Shown: positions 51,449-59,569, numbered from the stretch's first letter. The stretch: DNA of 64,000 nucleotides from Enterobacteriaceae bacterium 89 (GCA_014156375.1 RQJH01000003.1:310001-374000); one strand, 5' to 3'. Numbers and translations are program-made. Notes: generated by a model not told the origin, from the letters alone.

Positions 51449-52210
51449 TCAACGCGGCAATATTGCGCACTCCTTATCCAACAAAGATTCAACAGATGCC
51501 CGGTTTGTCCCATGTCGTTTTGTCGCGAGCAGGATGAACCCCTGCCGTCCGTCAAACGTAGTGGAAACCATCGCGACGCCGTACTCGGCCAGCTGTGGTG
51601 ATGAAAGATGGAAATCACGGGCTAACGATCGTACAGGATAGATCCCCATCGCAGCCGGCTGCTCAACTCTGCGGGAATAATATTGATGACCGAGTAATTT
51701 ATCCGGTAATGGCCGCCATTCGTCTGTCACATACGGACGTTCAGCGAGCATCTGGCGACGAACGTCCTCACGCAAACAAGTCAGGTGAATATGCAGTTGG
51801 TTCTGGCTACGGCCATAGGCTGAATTGATGGCCATCCCCAGCATATCGTCAGGCACCGGCCTGCCATATACCGACGACAGGCGATAACGCATCAGCCACG
51901 CATAGCCAAAATAGTCAGGCGTACCGTCAGCTAACAATCGATAGCTCTCGATCCCTGCTAAAGCTACGGTGGGAACCAGAATAAAATGATACGGATAACG
52001 AGGATTTTGAATAACGCTGATGCCCTCCTCTTTGCCCGGCATCATATAGATCTGCTGGCAAGGCGCAGGACTATCGGTTTTCTGATAATTTGTCATGCAG
52101 AGATTATCCACCACTCCCCACAGCGCATCTGAGCGCGCGCATCCTGTCAGCAGTAAGGTCCCGATCAGCAGACATCCTCCCCGGAGAAGACGGTTAATCC
52201 CTCTCATCAA
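51449..52210 (-). CDS. CDP-diacylglycerol pyrophosphatase-like lipoprotein (Cdh family)
   Basis: The 253-residue protein aligns with E. coli Cdh (CDP-diacylglycerol diphosphatase, 251 aa) in blocks such as YRLSSVYGRPVPDDMLGMAINSAYGRSQNQLHIHLTCLREDVR and YGVAMVSTTFDGRQGFILLATKR. His140-x-His142 is the HIT-like catalytic motif. Cdh has an N-terminal membrane anchor; here a lipobox LLTGC (Cys24) suggests a lipoprotein instead. It hydrolyses CDP-diacylglycerol to phosphatidate and CMP. It lies away from the usual cdh neighbourhood. Confidence 0.85.
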   Translation of the reverse strand: MMRGINRLLRGGCLLIGTLLLTGCARSDALWGVVDNLCMTNYQKTDSPAPCQQIYMMPGKEEGISVIQNPRYPYHFILVPTVALAGIESYRLLADGTPDYFGYAWLMRYRLSSVYGRPVPDDMLGMAINSAYGRSQNQLHIHLTCLREDVRRQMLAERPYVTDEWRPLPDKLLGHQYYSRRVEQPAAMGIYPVRSLARDFHLSSPQLAEYGVAMVSTTFDGRQGFILLATKRHGTNRASVESLLDKECAILPR

Positions 52211-52249
52211 AATCCTCCTTGACTGTCGTTGGTTGTTTGCCAGCTCAAA

Positions 52250-53287
52250 TTATACTCGTTGAGTAATCGAGCCGCCGTGTCCGCTAAATTCCACCTTCGC
52301 CAGTGCTCCATTGACCAGCGTCATCTGAGGAGGAATATGTCCAATATCAACGTCATAAATAACCGCGATTCGCAGATCGCCAAGTGCTGTATTCAGTGCT
52401 TCTACGTAGTTCATCTGCGAAACATCTGTGCTATCCGGGCCAGCACTCCTGCCAATTAATATGCCCTGCAGACTGCTGAACCAGCCTTGCAGACGCAAAC
52501 TCAGCAATCCACGGGTCAGCTCACAGGGTCCCATCTCAACGTTCTCAAAATAGAGAATGATCCCATCTCCGGCATTCTGGCGCACAAATTCAGGCAGTGC
52601 GCCAAAATGAGTGCCCGCGATTCGGGTAAGGATATCGAGGCATCCGCCAATTAGCCTGCCTTCAAATCTTGTTTCAGTCAGGTCTGGATTAAGGGATTTC
52701 CACTGAGTCTTGGCGGTCAGACTGAAGCCTGCGCCAACTGATTTCCCCCACTGATTTTCTTCAGTCTGGTAAGCGTTTGAGGCCTGCTGTTCAACGGCTG
52801 AACCGCTTTCAGACTCCAGAATCCGCCAGACGGCTTTGGTTGTTTCATCAAGCTCATAAGCCCCTAAATCCATCAGATTTGGCCCATGCGCCGTGGCCCA
52901 TCCTGCAAGGGTGGCCAGCGGGAACTGGAAAGTCGTCAAATCTGAAAAGCCGACAAACCATTTTGGCTTTGTCTCACGCAACAGATCGAAATCGAGTAAA
53001 TCCAGTAATTCCATCCCCAAATCACCACCCCAGGGCGGCATTACGGCTTTGATTTCAGGATCGGTCAAAAACGCCATCAGCTCGGCTGCCCGCTCAAACT
53101 TATCCGCGCTTTTATTTTTGAACTGGGATCGCAGGCACTGGCCTTCGCGAACCTGATAACCCCTTTGGCGAAGATTGTGGATAGCCAAATTTAATCTGGG
53201 ATGAAGATGTGGAGGGACGCCGGAAGACGGCGCGGTGATGGCAATAACATCCCCTGCGGCCAGCCTTGGTGGAAAACGAATATTCAT
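52250..53287 (-). CDS. S66 family peptidase, MccF-like (LD-carboxypeptidase superfamily)
   Basis: A 345-residue serine peptidase. It has VIAITAPSSGVPP at the N-terminus, PPWGGDLGMELLDLLDF, the nucleophile motif VGFSDLT (Ser), and later IILYFENVEMGP (Glu) and YDVDIGHIPPQMT (His) of the Ser-Glu-His triad. The family includes LdcA (murein tetrapeptide) and MccF (microcin C immunity). Length and DLG/ENVE blocks favour the MccF branch, but no microcin genes are nearby. The ATG at 53287 follows AGGA; a longer frame to 53332 is not supported. Confidence 0.85.
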   Translation of the reverse strand: MNIRFPPRLAAGDVIAITAPSSGVPPHLHPRLNLAIHNLRQRGYQVREGQCLRSQFKNKSADKFERAAELMAFLTDPEIKAVMPPWGGDLGMELLDLLDFDLLRETKPKWFVGFSDLTTFQFPLATLAGWATAHGPNLMDLGAYELDETTKAVWRILESESGSAVEQQASNAYQTEENQWGKSVGAGFSLTAKTQWKSLNPDLTETRFEGRLIGGCLDILTRIAGTHFGALPEFVRQNAGDGIILYFENVEMGPCELTRGLLSLRLQGWFSSLQGILIGRSAGPDSTDVSQMNYVEALNTALGDLRIAVIYDVDIGHIPPQMTLVNGALAKVEFSGHGGSITQRV

Positions 53288-53377
53288 AGCAGATATTCCT
53301 GGTCGTTCATGCAGTGCCATAACCTCTGACACTACATGAGCAACTTATTGGAATACAATGGTTTGAGTGGATTTATT

Positions 53378-54058
53378 TTAGTTCTTCACCAACACCGGAT
53401 CCTGACGCCATAACGCCGGGTAGCTGCTTTTCAGCTGTTGGACTTTAGGCAGATCGTTAATCACGATGTAGCCGTTATCCGGGTTATCATTAAGAAAGTT
53501 TTGATGATATTTTTCCGCCGGATAGAAGCTGGCGTTGTCCTCAATCGTTGTCACTATCGGTGCGTTATAAAAATGCCCTGCATTAAGCTGGCTCAGGTAT
53601 TTTCTTGCAATATTGTCCTGTTCCTTCGATTGCGGAAAAATTGCTGAACGATACTGCGTTCCGTAATCCGGGCCCTGCTTATTCAGCTCTGTTGGGTCAT
53701 GAGCCACGGAGAAGAAAATCTGCAGCAGCTGTCCGTAGCTGATTTTCTGCGGATCGTACGTCACGCTCACCGATTCGGCGTGCCCAGTCAGACCGGTGCT
53801 AACGGTCGGGTAGTTTGCCGTTCTGGATTGCTTACCACCGGCATAGCCAGAAACGGCGTTAATCACTCCGTTAACATGCTGAAAAACACCCTGCATTCCC
53901 CAAAAACAGCCGCCGGCAAAAATGGCCGTTTCGGGTTTGCCAGCAGACGGCGTTTCATCAACGGCCGGGGCCGGAATATTACCGCTGGCGGACGCGAACG
54001 GAACAAAAGTGAAAAAAGCGGCAAGCAGCAGCGACGAGCCCACAAATTGCTTTTTCAT
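53378..54058 (-). CDS. msrA: Periplasmic peptide methionine sulfoxide reductase MsrA
   Basis: A 226-residue protein with a signal peptide (MKKQFVGSSLLLAAFFTFVP, cleaved near ASA-SG), unlike cytoplasmic MsrA. Catalytic GCFWG (Cys51) is present with GYAGG and GHAESVSVTYDP. It reduces the S-form of methionine sulfoxide in proteins. No partner MsrB domain or resolving Cys is obvious in the C-terminus. The ATG at 54058 follows GAGG. It is likely a single-gene unit. Confidence 0.92.
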   Translation of the reverse strand: MKKQFVGSSLLLAAFFTFVPFASASGNIPAPAVDETPSAGKPETAIFAGGCFWGMQGVFQHVNGVINAVSGYAGGKQSRTANYPTVSTGLTGHAESVSVTYDPQKISYGQLLQIFFSVAHDPTELNKQGPDYGTQYRSAIFPQSKEQDNIARKYLSQLNAGHFYNAPIVTTIEDNASFYPAEKYHQNFLNDNPDNGYIVINDLPKVQQLKSSYPALWRQDPVLVKN

Positions 54059-54192
54059 CGTCAAAACCTCTTACGTAAACAGGTTGTTTTGACTGTAGCC
54101 GCGAATGAGTCACCGGATCCTCACCGAATCATCAATTTTTTGTGATAACTCCCTTCTGCCAAAAACGCTCTGCGGATAGCGAAAATAAGGGA

Positions 54193-54585
54193 TTACTTTC
54201 TGCTGCCCAGGTCTCGATCGCTGGGATGTCCCCCGATCATTCTCGTCAACTCTTCGCAGCGGATAATTTTCTCTGAAAACAGCGTGAAGCGAGCAAAAAC
54301 TTCAAAATGACTTTTCTCACCGTCAGCCTTTTCCACATCGACCCTATGGTGAGTGAACACCGTATCGCCCTCGGCAACAATGGCGTTGATCGTGATGCTC
54401 AGCTGCCGGGTGTGTGTTTTCAGGGTTGCCATATGATGAACAAATCCCCGGTAATCGAGGGTTTCGCCATCCACCGTTTGTTGATAACCGGGGGCAAAGA
54501 ATGCCGCAATCTCGGTCTCATTATGCTCTGGATGAGTAATCAGTGCCTGTAATGCTTCAATGATAATGTGTTTATTGCTTTGCAT
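54193..54585 (-). CDS. SnoaL-like nuclear transport factor 2-fold protein
   Basis: A 130-residue protein with the NTF2/SnoaL pattern: EALQALITHPEHNETEIAAFFAPGYQQTVDG, RGFVHHMATLK, then the strand pair VAEGDTVFTHHRVDV and KSHFEVFARFTLFSEKIIRCEEL. Such proteins are small-molecule-binding or isomerase-like; the role here is unknown. AGGAGAG precedes the ATG. It is divergent from an AraC regulator across a long symmetric operator, suggesting it is that regulator's target. Confidence 0.8.
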   Translation of the reverse strand: MQSNKHIIIEALQALITHPEHNETEIAAFFAPGYQQTVDGETLDYRGFVHHMATLKTHTRQLSITINAIVAEGDTVFTHHRVDVEKADGEKSHFEVFARFTLFSEKIIRCEELTRMIGGHPSDRDLGSRK

Positions 54586-54622
54586 TTGTCTCTCCTTCTG
54601 AGTTCAGAATGACACTCTACAT

Positions 54623-54680
54623 AATGGCCGGCCTGGAGTATTATCTGTATCAGGACAATTTATACGGATAATCGGCCATT
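54623..54680. promoter_or_regulatory. Large symmetric operator between SnoaL-like and AraC genes
   Basis: Outer arms AATGGCCG (54623-54630) and CGGCCATT (54673-54680) are perfectly inverted. Inner arms ATTATCTGTAT (54640-54650) and ATACGGATAAT (54662-54672) match with one mismatch around an 11-base centre. The region lies wholly between the divergent starts (54585 and 54684), as expected for autoregulation by the AraC protein. Confidence 0.65.
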
Positions 54681-54683
54681 CGA

Positions 54684-55409
54684 ATGAAAATCACAGCCAT
54701 TGAGCATGACGGCCAGCATATAACGGACTGGCATCAGCATGAGTCCGGCCAGCTGTTCTGGCTCAGCCATGGCCTCATTGTTATCGAGACTGAACTGGAG
54801 CAATGGGTCGTTACACCAGGATCGGTGGGCTGGTTTCCTGCCCACCTGCTTCACAGCGCCAGAATGCCGGGGAAAGTGAAAGGCAAATGCCTTTATCTTG
54901 ATCCCTCCTCTGGAACAGCGCTTCCCGCCGACTCTGGCGTTTACGGTGCGGATACCTTTATTTTTGCGCTGCTGGAGCGGCTAAGCCAAAACGAAGGCGA
55001 TGCTTCGCGGATGGATTACCGTGATGCGCTGCTGAAAGTGTTAGTCTACGAACTGGCCCAGCTAAGCAAGCTGCCGCTCCAGTTAAAATTTCCAGAAGAT
55101 CGGCGTGCGCGAAGCGTTGCAGGTGAGTTACTGAACAACCCTGGCTGCACGCTGAGTCAGGAGCAGCTGGCAAAAAAATGGGGGCTGAGCGTCAGAAATC
55201 TTAGCCGCTTATTCATTCAGGACACCGGGCTGAGCTTCAGCCGCTGGCGTCAACAGGCAAAGATTATCGCTTCCCTGCGGTGGATTTTTGCAGGATTACC
55301 GGTAGGTGAAGTGGCCTTTCTTAGTGGGTACAGCAACGTCAGTACTTACATCGAGATATTCCGCCAACGATTTGGCAAAACACCCGGGCAGTTTAAGGAA
55401 CAAGTTTAG
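54684..55409 (+). CDS. AraC family transcriptional regulator
   Basis: The 241-residue protein has an N-terminal cupin (HITDWHQHESGQLFWLSHGLIVIETE) and a C-terminal AraC double HTH (LSQEQLAKKWGLSVRNLSRLFIQDTGLSFSRWRQQAKI and VGEVAFLSGYSNVSTYIEIFRQRFGKTPGQFK). It starts at the ATG at 54684 beside the symmetric operator; no clear ribosome-binding site is seen because the dyad occupies that space. The divergent SnoaL-like gene is the likely target. Confidence 0.87.
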   Translation: MKITAIEHDGQHITDWHQHESGQLFWLSHGLIVIETELEQWVVTPGSVGWFPAHLLHSARMPGKVKGKCLYLDPSSGTALPADSGVYGADTFIFALLERLSQNEGDASRMDYRDALLKVLVYELAQLSKLPLQLKFPEDRRARSVAGELLNNPGCTLSQEQLAKKWGLSVRNLSRLFIQDTGLSFSRWRQQAKIIASLRWIFAGLPVGEVAFLSGYSNVSTYIEIFRQRFGKTPGQFKEQV

Positions 55410-55471
55410 ACCTGGAAATTTATTGTATTTTAAGGCACGTTTTAAGTCTTATAAGATAAAATCGCCGAACA

Positions 55472-56269
55472 TTAACGGACACTTTTTGGCAAACAGCCAT
55501 AATGCTGGCGGAATCTGGCAGTGAATCTTGAGCCAGAAAGATATCCGCAGCGCGAAGCAATTTCACCAATGGGTAGCATAGTTGTCTGTAATTGCGACAA
55601 TGCGAAGGACATGCGCACTTCTTCTATTATCTGCCTGTAGCTTTGTGACTCCTGGCTCAGCCTTCTGCGCAAGGTAGAAGTTCCTAACGACAATTGTTCT
55701 GCTATATCCTGCGCCGTCCAGAGTTTCGCTGGCGACATCATAATTAATTGCCGCACTTGCTCAGTCAGATTGAATTTTCGCTCTATCAGCAACGGCCCTG
55801 TTAATCCGTCATGGTGAAGCGCCAGCAGCAACCCTAAAGCCTGGTGCTCTTGTAATTTTGCAGGTAATTCATTACGCACCGCATTTAACAAACTATCCCA
55901 CATAAATCCCAGTCCTTTACTCATTGGCGCACATAAGGACGTTGGCCTGGCGGGCGGATAATCCTGAATATATTGGGATTTAAACACAGAAAGAAGCTCA
56001 GGGGATAACATCAGCAAATCGGATCGAAAAGCCCCCTGAGCGGGTTGGTTAACGATTTCAAGTTCTGTATTTGCCGGAATGATGATGAGCTCATCGGGTG
56101 TGGCGACCAGTCGACTATCATCCTGAATAATCACTTTACTGCCCTGCGTGATATGGCAAATTGCAGCTGAAAAAAGCTTAACACGATGCAAGCGATGCTT
56201 ATGGCTGGAGTAAACCTCTGCCGTCGTAAGATTCTTATGTTGAAATTGTAAGTCCTGCACCGTGTTCAT
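55472..56269 (-). CDS. AraC family regulator, YbcM-like
   Basis: The 265-residue protein has an N-terminal sensor region and a C-terminal AraC domain (WTAQDIAEQLSLGTSTLRRRLSQESQSYRQIIEEVRMSFA and IGEIASRCGYLSGSRFTARFRQHYGCLPKSVR). Its length and position immediately after a YbcL-like gene parallel E. coli ybcL-ybcM, where YbcM is an AraC protein of similar size. It begins seven bases after the YbcL-like stop, so the two form one transcript. Confidence 0.82.
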   Translation of the reverse strand: MNTVQDLQFQHKNLTTAEVYSSHKHRLHRVKLFSAAICHITQGSKVIIQDDSRLVATPDELIIIPANTELEIVNQPAQGAFRSDLLMLSPELLSVFKSQYIQDYPPARPTSLCAPMSKGLGFMWDSLLNAVRNELPAKLQEHQALGLLLALHHDGLTGPLLIERKFNLTEQVRQLIMMSPAKLWTAQDIAEQLSLGTSTLRRRLSQESQSYRQIIEEVRMSFALSQLQTTMLPIGEIASRCGYLSGSRFTARFRQHYGCLPKSVR

Positions 56270-56276
56270 CCGCCTT

Positions 56277-56834
56277 CTATCTTCCGTACATTGCTGTTAA
56301 TTCAGCTTTCGCAATTACGTTGCTGTTAAGCATGTAGCCTACCAGCGCACCGCTCGCATTACTGTCAACTGGCAGTTTATCCGTACTTAAAGCCCAAACG
56401 GTAATCTGATAGCGATGGGGTTTATCGCCCGGCGGTGGACATGCCCCACCAAACCCTGAATAACCAAAATCATTACGTCCCTGGATAGCTCCTTTTGGCA
56501 GAGTTTTTTTCGCAGCGTCTCCCGCGCCAGCAGGAAGAGATTTTACCGAGGCTGGAATATTCACTACAGTCCAGTGCCACCAACCGCTGCCGCTAGGTGC
56601 ATCTGGGTCGTAGAGCGTAATAGCAAAGCTTTTGGTTCCTGCGGGGGGATTTTGCCACGCCAGCTGTGGAGAAATATTATCACCACTACAACCAAAGCCC
56701 TGAAACACTTGTTTCTTAGTTAACTGATTGCTCTGTGGAATATCGCTACTGCTGACGTGAAATGTTTGTGCAGAAGAAGCCTCGAAACTTAATGCGGTCA
56801 AAATGGCTACGGAAATGGTTGCGATTTTTTTCAT
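56277..56834 (-). CDS. Periplasmic YbhB/YbcL family PEBP-like protein
   Basis: The 185-residue protein has a signal peptide (MKKIATISVAILTALSFEAS) and the phosphatidylethanolamine-binding-protein fold: FGCSGDNISPQLAWQNPPAGTKSFAITLYDPDAPSG, WWHWTVVNIPA, GACPPPGDKPHRYQITVWAL. It matches E. coli YbcL closely, including the end YGR. The ligand is unknown; an E. coli YbcL variant is reported to suppress neutrophil migration. The ATG at 56834 begins the signal peptide; a longer frame upstream is rejected. Confidence 0.87.
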   Translation of the reverse strand: MKKIATISVAILTALSFEASSAQTFHVSSSDIPQSNQLTKKQVFQGFGCSGDNISPQLAWQNPPAGTKSFAITLYDPDAPSGSGWWHWTVVNIPASVKSLPAGAGDAAKKTLPKGAIQGRNDFGYSGFGGACPPPGDKPHRYQITVWALSTDKLPVDSNASGALVGYMLNSNVIAKAELTAMYGR

Positions 56835-56976
56835 TGTACAGACTCCGTTTTGGTGAGAGTCACCACTGTAATCAGAGTCCATTCCCGGCGTTGTGCTCAT
56901 CCGATTTTATTTTGTGCCGAAACGCTCACTGAATAAATCAGGATATTAAGCCATTTGCGGCAAAGCGGAATCCATT

Positions 56977-57000
56977 AAAAAAGGGCCTTTCGGCCCTTTC
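56977..57000 (-). terminator. Intrinsic terminator of the aminotransferase gene
   Basis: AAAGGGCC/GGCCCTTT with a four-base loop (56980-57000) is followed on the minus strand by a T-run. It lies just after the stop at 57009. Confidence 0.9.
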
Positions 57001-57008
57001 CATTCATA

Positions 57009-58193
57009 TCAAAGAGCGGATTTCAACCGCTTCACTGCTTCACGCAGCTGCTCTTCAGTGGCCGTCGCGTAGGAGAAACGCAGCGTCTTTTTATCAGCAT
57101 GATCGCTGAAGAAAAACTCGCCCGGCACGTAGACCACACCTTTTTCCAGCGTCTGTTTCAGCCACTCAGTGGTGTCGAACTCGTAGCGGAAAGTCGCCCA
57201 CAGGAACATCCCCCCCTTCGGCTCGTTGAAGGTAATGTGATCGTCCAGCTCTTCTTTTAAGAAGCGCGAAAGTGCCAGGCATTTCTGTTTGTACGCTTCA
57301 CGGATCTGGGCAACCTGGGACTCAAGACGGCCCGTCGTCAGGTAAGCCGCGACCAGAGACTGTGCGAATGAGTTTGCGTGCAGGTCGGTAGCCTGTTTGA
57401 CGATGGCCACCTTTTGCTTCATCCATTCCGGCAGAACAATCCAGCCCACGCGTAGCCCTGGTGCCAGAATTTTCGAGAAGGTTGAGGTGTACACCACGCT
57501 TTCGCGATCGCCCATTTCTGCAGCCGTCTGGAATAGTGTTTTTTCACGCTCTTCGGTGAAGCTGATGGCACCGTACGGGTCGTCTTCAATAATCACAAAA
57601 TCATGCTGCGCCGCCAGTTTGACCAGCTTTTCGCGGCGCTCTTTGCTGAGCGTGGTCCCGCTCGGGTTACCAAAGGTCGGCACAATGTAAACGGCTTTGA
57701 TGCGGGTGGTGCTGAGCAGTGCTTCCAGCTCATCGACGATCATTCCGTGCTCATCGCTGCCAACGGATTCTACTTTCGCTTCCGTCAGGCTCAGAATTTG
57801 TAGCGTGGCCAGATAAGTCGGGCGCTCAACCACGAACACGTCGCCAGGGTTTGCCAGCGCGCGGATCAGCAGATCTAACGCCTGCTGTGAGCCTGAAGTA
57901 ATCAGTAGCTGGTCAGCACTGGTCGTAATTCCACGCTGCTGGCACAGCCCGACGAGCTGGTCACGTAGTTCGACATTGCCTTCAGTTAGCCCGTACTGGA
58001 AAGCTTCATTGAAATTTTGCGCGACAACCTGCTGAGTAGCCTGCGCCAGCCCTTCTTTGTCAAACAGCTCTGCGGATGGGATACCGCCTGCCAGCGAAAT
58101 GACGCCTGGCATTTTGCTATGCTTGAGTAATTCACGAATGGCCGAGGGCTGAAGCTGCTGGATGCGATCTGCGAGGTGATGGCTCTTGCTCAT
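57009..58193 (-). CDS. PLP-dependent aminotransferase (class I/II, 2-aminoadipate/aromatic-like)
   Basis: A 394-residue fold-type I enzyme: SLAGGIPSAELFDKEGL at the N-terminus, YGLTEGNVELRDQLVGLC, LITSGSQQALDLLIRAL, VPTFGNPSGTTLS (Asn contacting PLP), IIEDDPYGAISF (Asp/Tyr) and STFSKILAPGLRVGW with the PLP lysine at 241. The layout is that of the MocR-type aminotransferase domain without the DNA-binding part, such as LysN-like 2-aminoadipate transaminases. The amino acid used is not predictable. It is divergent from the yeaR operon. Confidence 0.9.
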   Translation of the reverse strand: MSKSHHLADRIQQLQPSAIRELLKHSKMPGVISLAGGIPSAELFDKEGLAQATQQVVAQNFNEAFQYGLTEGNVELRDQLVGLCQQRGITTSADQLLITSGSQQALDLLIRALANPGDVFVVERPTYLATLQILSLTEAKVESVGSDEHGMIVDELEALLSTTRIKAVYIVPTFGNPSGTTLSKERREKLVKLAAQHDFVIIEDDPYGAISFTEEREKTLFQTAAEMGDRESVVYTSTFSKILAPGLRVGWIVLPEWMKQKVAIVKQATDLHANSFAQSLVAAYLTTGRLESQVAQIREAYKQKCLALSRFLKEELDDHITFNEPKGGMFLWATFRYEFDTTEWLKQTLEKGVVYVPGEFFFSDHADKKTLRFSYATATEEQLREAVKRLKSAL

Positions 58194-58277
58194 GATTTTT
58201 TTCTCTTATGTTATTTATTTGAAATATACATAGCGATCAAATCAATAAGCAATGGCTTTGTCCCCTCTTTAACATTC

Positions 58278-58293
58278 TACCCCTTAAGGGGCT
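58278..58293 (+). promoter_or_regulatory. Candidate NarL/NarP 7-2-7 site upstream of yeaR
   Basis: TACCCCTTAAGGGGCT is two inverted heptamers (TACCCCT and AGCCCCT by strand) separated by TA, the 7-2-7 form preferred by NarL/NarP. E. coli yeaR-yoaG is nitrate-activated through NarL. The site is about 100 bp before the yeaR start. Confidence 0.65.
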
Positions 58294-58315
58294 GTGTATT
58301 GATGTTCACCTCAAT

Positions 58316-58338
58316 AAGGAGCATCCTATATGCATCTT
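58316..58338 (+). promoter_or_regulatory. Candidate NsrR operator upstream of yeaR
   Basis: AAGGAGCATCC-T-ATATGCATCTT fits the 11-1-11 NsrR dyad, with seven of eleven positions paired and a full AAGATGCAT half-site on the minus strand. NsrR represses yeaR-yoaG in E. coli and is relieved by nitric oxide. It overlaps the likely -10 region. Confidence 0.55.
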
Positions 58339-58385
58339 ATATCTGACCGCCTGTATGACGGCCTGACTAAGAATAAGAGGAAGAA

Positions 58386-58718
58386 ATGCAGCGAATTATC
58401 ATCCCCGCCAACTATATCCACACCCGCTCCACGCCCTTCTGGGACAAAACGACGGCTCCGGCCTCTATCTGGAAACGCCATCTTGATGCCGGTACTCGTC
58501 AGGGCGTTTACCCACGTCTGAGCGTGCTGCGAGGCGCTATTTGCTATTACGGTTATGCGGACGCTGATACGCCGGAACCCAACGCCACTTTGCTGATTAA
58601 TGCCGGCGAGTTCGGCGTTTTTCCACCGGAGACCTGGCACAACATTGAAGCCATGACCGATGACACCGTTTTCAGCGTTGATTTTTATGTTGATCCCGAA
58701 ATTTTGCTGGGATCCTAA
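58386..58718 (+). CDS. yeaR: YeaR (DUF1971/TehB-like cupin), first copy
   Basis: A 110-residue cupin very close to E. coli YeaR: NYIHTRSTPFWDKTTAPASIWKRHLDAGTRQGVYPRLSVLRG and FPPETWHNIEAMTDDTVFSVDFYV, with the conserved His and Glu residues. Its function is unknown; it is induced by nitrate and NO in E. coli. It ends 15 bases before a yoaG-like gene as in E. coli, and the upstream region carries NarL- and NsrR-like sites. Confidence 0.92.
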   Translation: MQRIIIPANYIHTRSTPFWDKTTAPASIWKRHLDAGTRQGVYPRLSVLRGAICYYGYADADTPEPNATLLINAGEFGVFPPETWHNIEAMTDDTVFSVDFYVDPEILLGS

Positions 58719-58733
58719 GCGGAGGTATTCATT

Positions 58734-59072
58734 TTGACTAGTGAAAACAAAGGCTACTCTTTGGCCGTTTCCAATCGCCGTAACAAAGAAACTCAGGAAA
58801 AAGTGTGGCTTAAGCCTATGGCGCTTTACGTTCCTGATGTGGCGGCGCAGGCCGTGGTGGAGCTGGTGGCTGGGCTGAAAGACACCGAAAGCAGCGATAA
58901 ACAGTTTGTGCTGACAGTGACGAACAACAACAACGGCGTTTCCGTCGATAAAGATTTTGTCAGCCTGCAGGAAATGCAGGATCCGACGGCGGCGGCCGAT
59001 GCCGTGAAGGATCTGATTAACATCGTTCGTGGTTACGACAACGATGAAGAGACCAACGTCTGCGGCTGGTAA
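58734..59072 (+). CDS. yoaG: YoaG-like protein with two tandem domains
   Basis: The 112-residue product starts at a TTG (58734), well placed after GGAGG. E. coli YoaG has only 60 residues; its whole sequence corresponds to the C-terminal half here (VLTVTNNNNGVSVDKDF...LINIVRGYDNDEETNVCGW, same VCGW end). The N-terminal half (YSLAVSNRRN...MALYVPDVAAQAVVELVAGLKDTE) repeats the same pattern, including VPDVAA for VPEVAA. YoaG is reported as a homodimer, so this looks like a covalently joined dimer. It sits between two yeaR copies. Confidence 0.82.
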   Translation: MTSENKGYSLAVSNRRNKETQEKVWLKPMALYVPDVAAQAVVELVAGLKDTESSDKQFVLTVTNNNNGVSVDKDFVSLQEMQDPTAAADAVKDLINIVRGYDNDEETNVCGW

Positions 59073-59086
59073 ACAAGGAGCTTTTT

Positions 59087-59443
59087 ATGTCACAACTTAT
59101 TCCCTTTCATTTTCGCCATACCCGCTCCACGCCGTTCTGGAATAAAAGCACGGTCCCGCAGGCGCTGTTAACGCACCACAACACCAAAAAAGGCGTTTAC
59201 GGTCGTTTATCGGTGATGCAGGGCGCGGTGAAGTACATCGGTTTTGCCAGTGAGCACGATGAAAAGCCCGCGATTGAAGTGGTGATCGAAGCCGGGCATT
59301 TTGGCATCAGCCCGCCGGAGTACTGGCATCGCGTAGAGCTGTTGACCGACGATACGTACTTCAATATTGATTTCTTTGCCGATCCTGAGGAAGCTCTTGA
59401 AGGTAAAGGGATTGGTCAGGTTGTGAATACTCATCGTAGTTAA
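59087..59443 (+). CDS. YeaR-like DUF1971 cupin, second copy
   Basis: A 118-residue paralogue of the protein at 58386 (FRHTRSTPFWNKSTVPQALLTHHNTKKGVYGRLSVMQGAVKYIG; SPPEYWHRVELLTDDTYFNIDFFADPEEAL). AAGGAG precedes the ATG, 14 bases after the YoaG-like stop, so it is the third gene of the operon. E. coli has only one yeaR. It carries a C-terminal extension (EGKGIGQVVNTHRS) like E. coli YeaR. Divergence between the copies suggests separate partners or ligands. Confidence 0.88.
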   Translation: MSQLIPFHFRHTRSTPFWNKSTVPQALLTHHNTKKGVYGRLSVMQGAVKYIGFASEHDEKPAIEVVIEAGHFGISPPEYWHRVELLTDDTYFNIDFFADPEEALEGKGIGQVVNTHRS

Positions 59444-59449
59444 TTCTCA

Positions 59450-59529
59450 TTGCCCGGTGGCGCAGGCTTACCGGGCCTACAAAGGCACGATCGAGTAGGT
59501 CTGATAAGGCGCAGCCGCCATCAGGCAAA
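59450..59529. repeat. REP element pair
   Basis: The inverted units TTGCCCGGTGGCGCAGGC...CCGGGCCTAC and GTAGGTCTGATAAGGCGC...GCCATCAGGCAA follow the yeaR-like operon. Confidence 0.87.
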
Positions 59530-59569
59530 TATCCCTCCCCGTTGACAACTCAATGCCCATCGCTCACAC

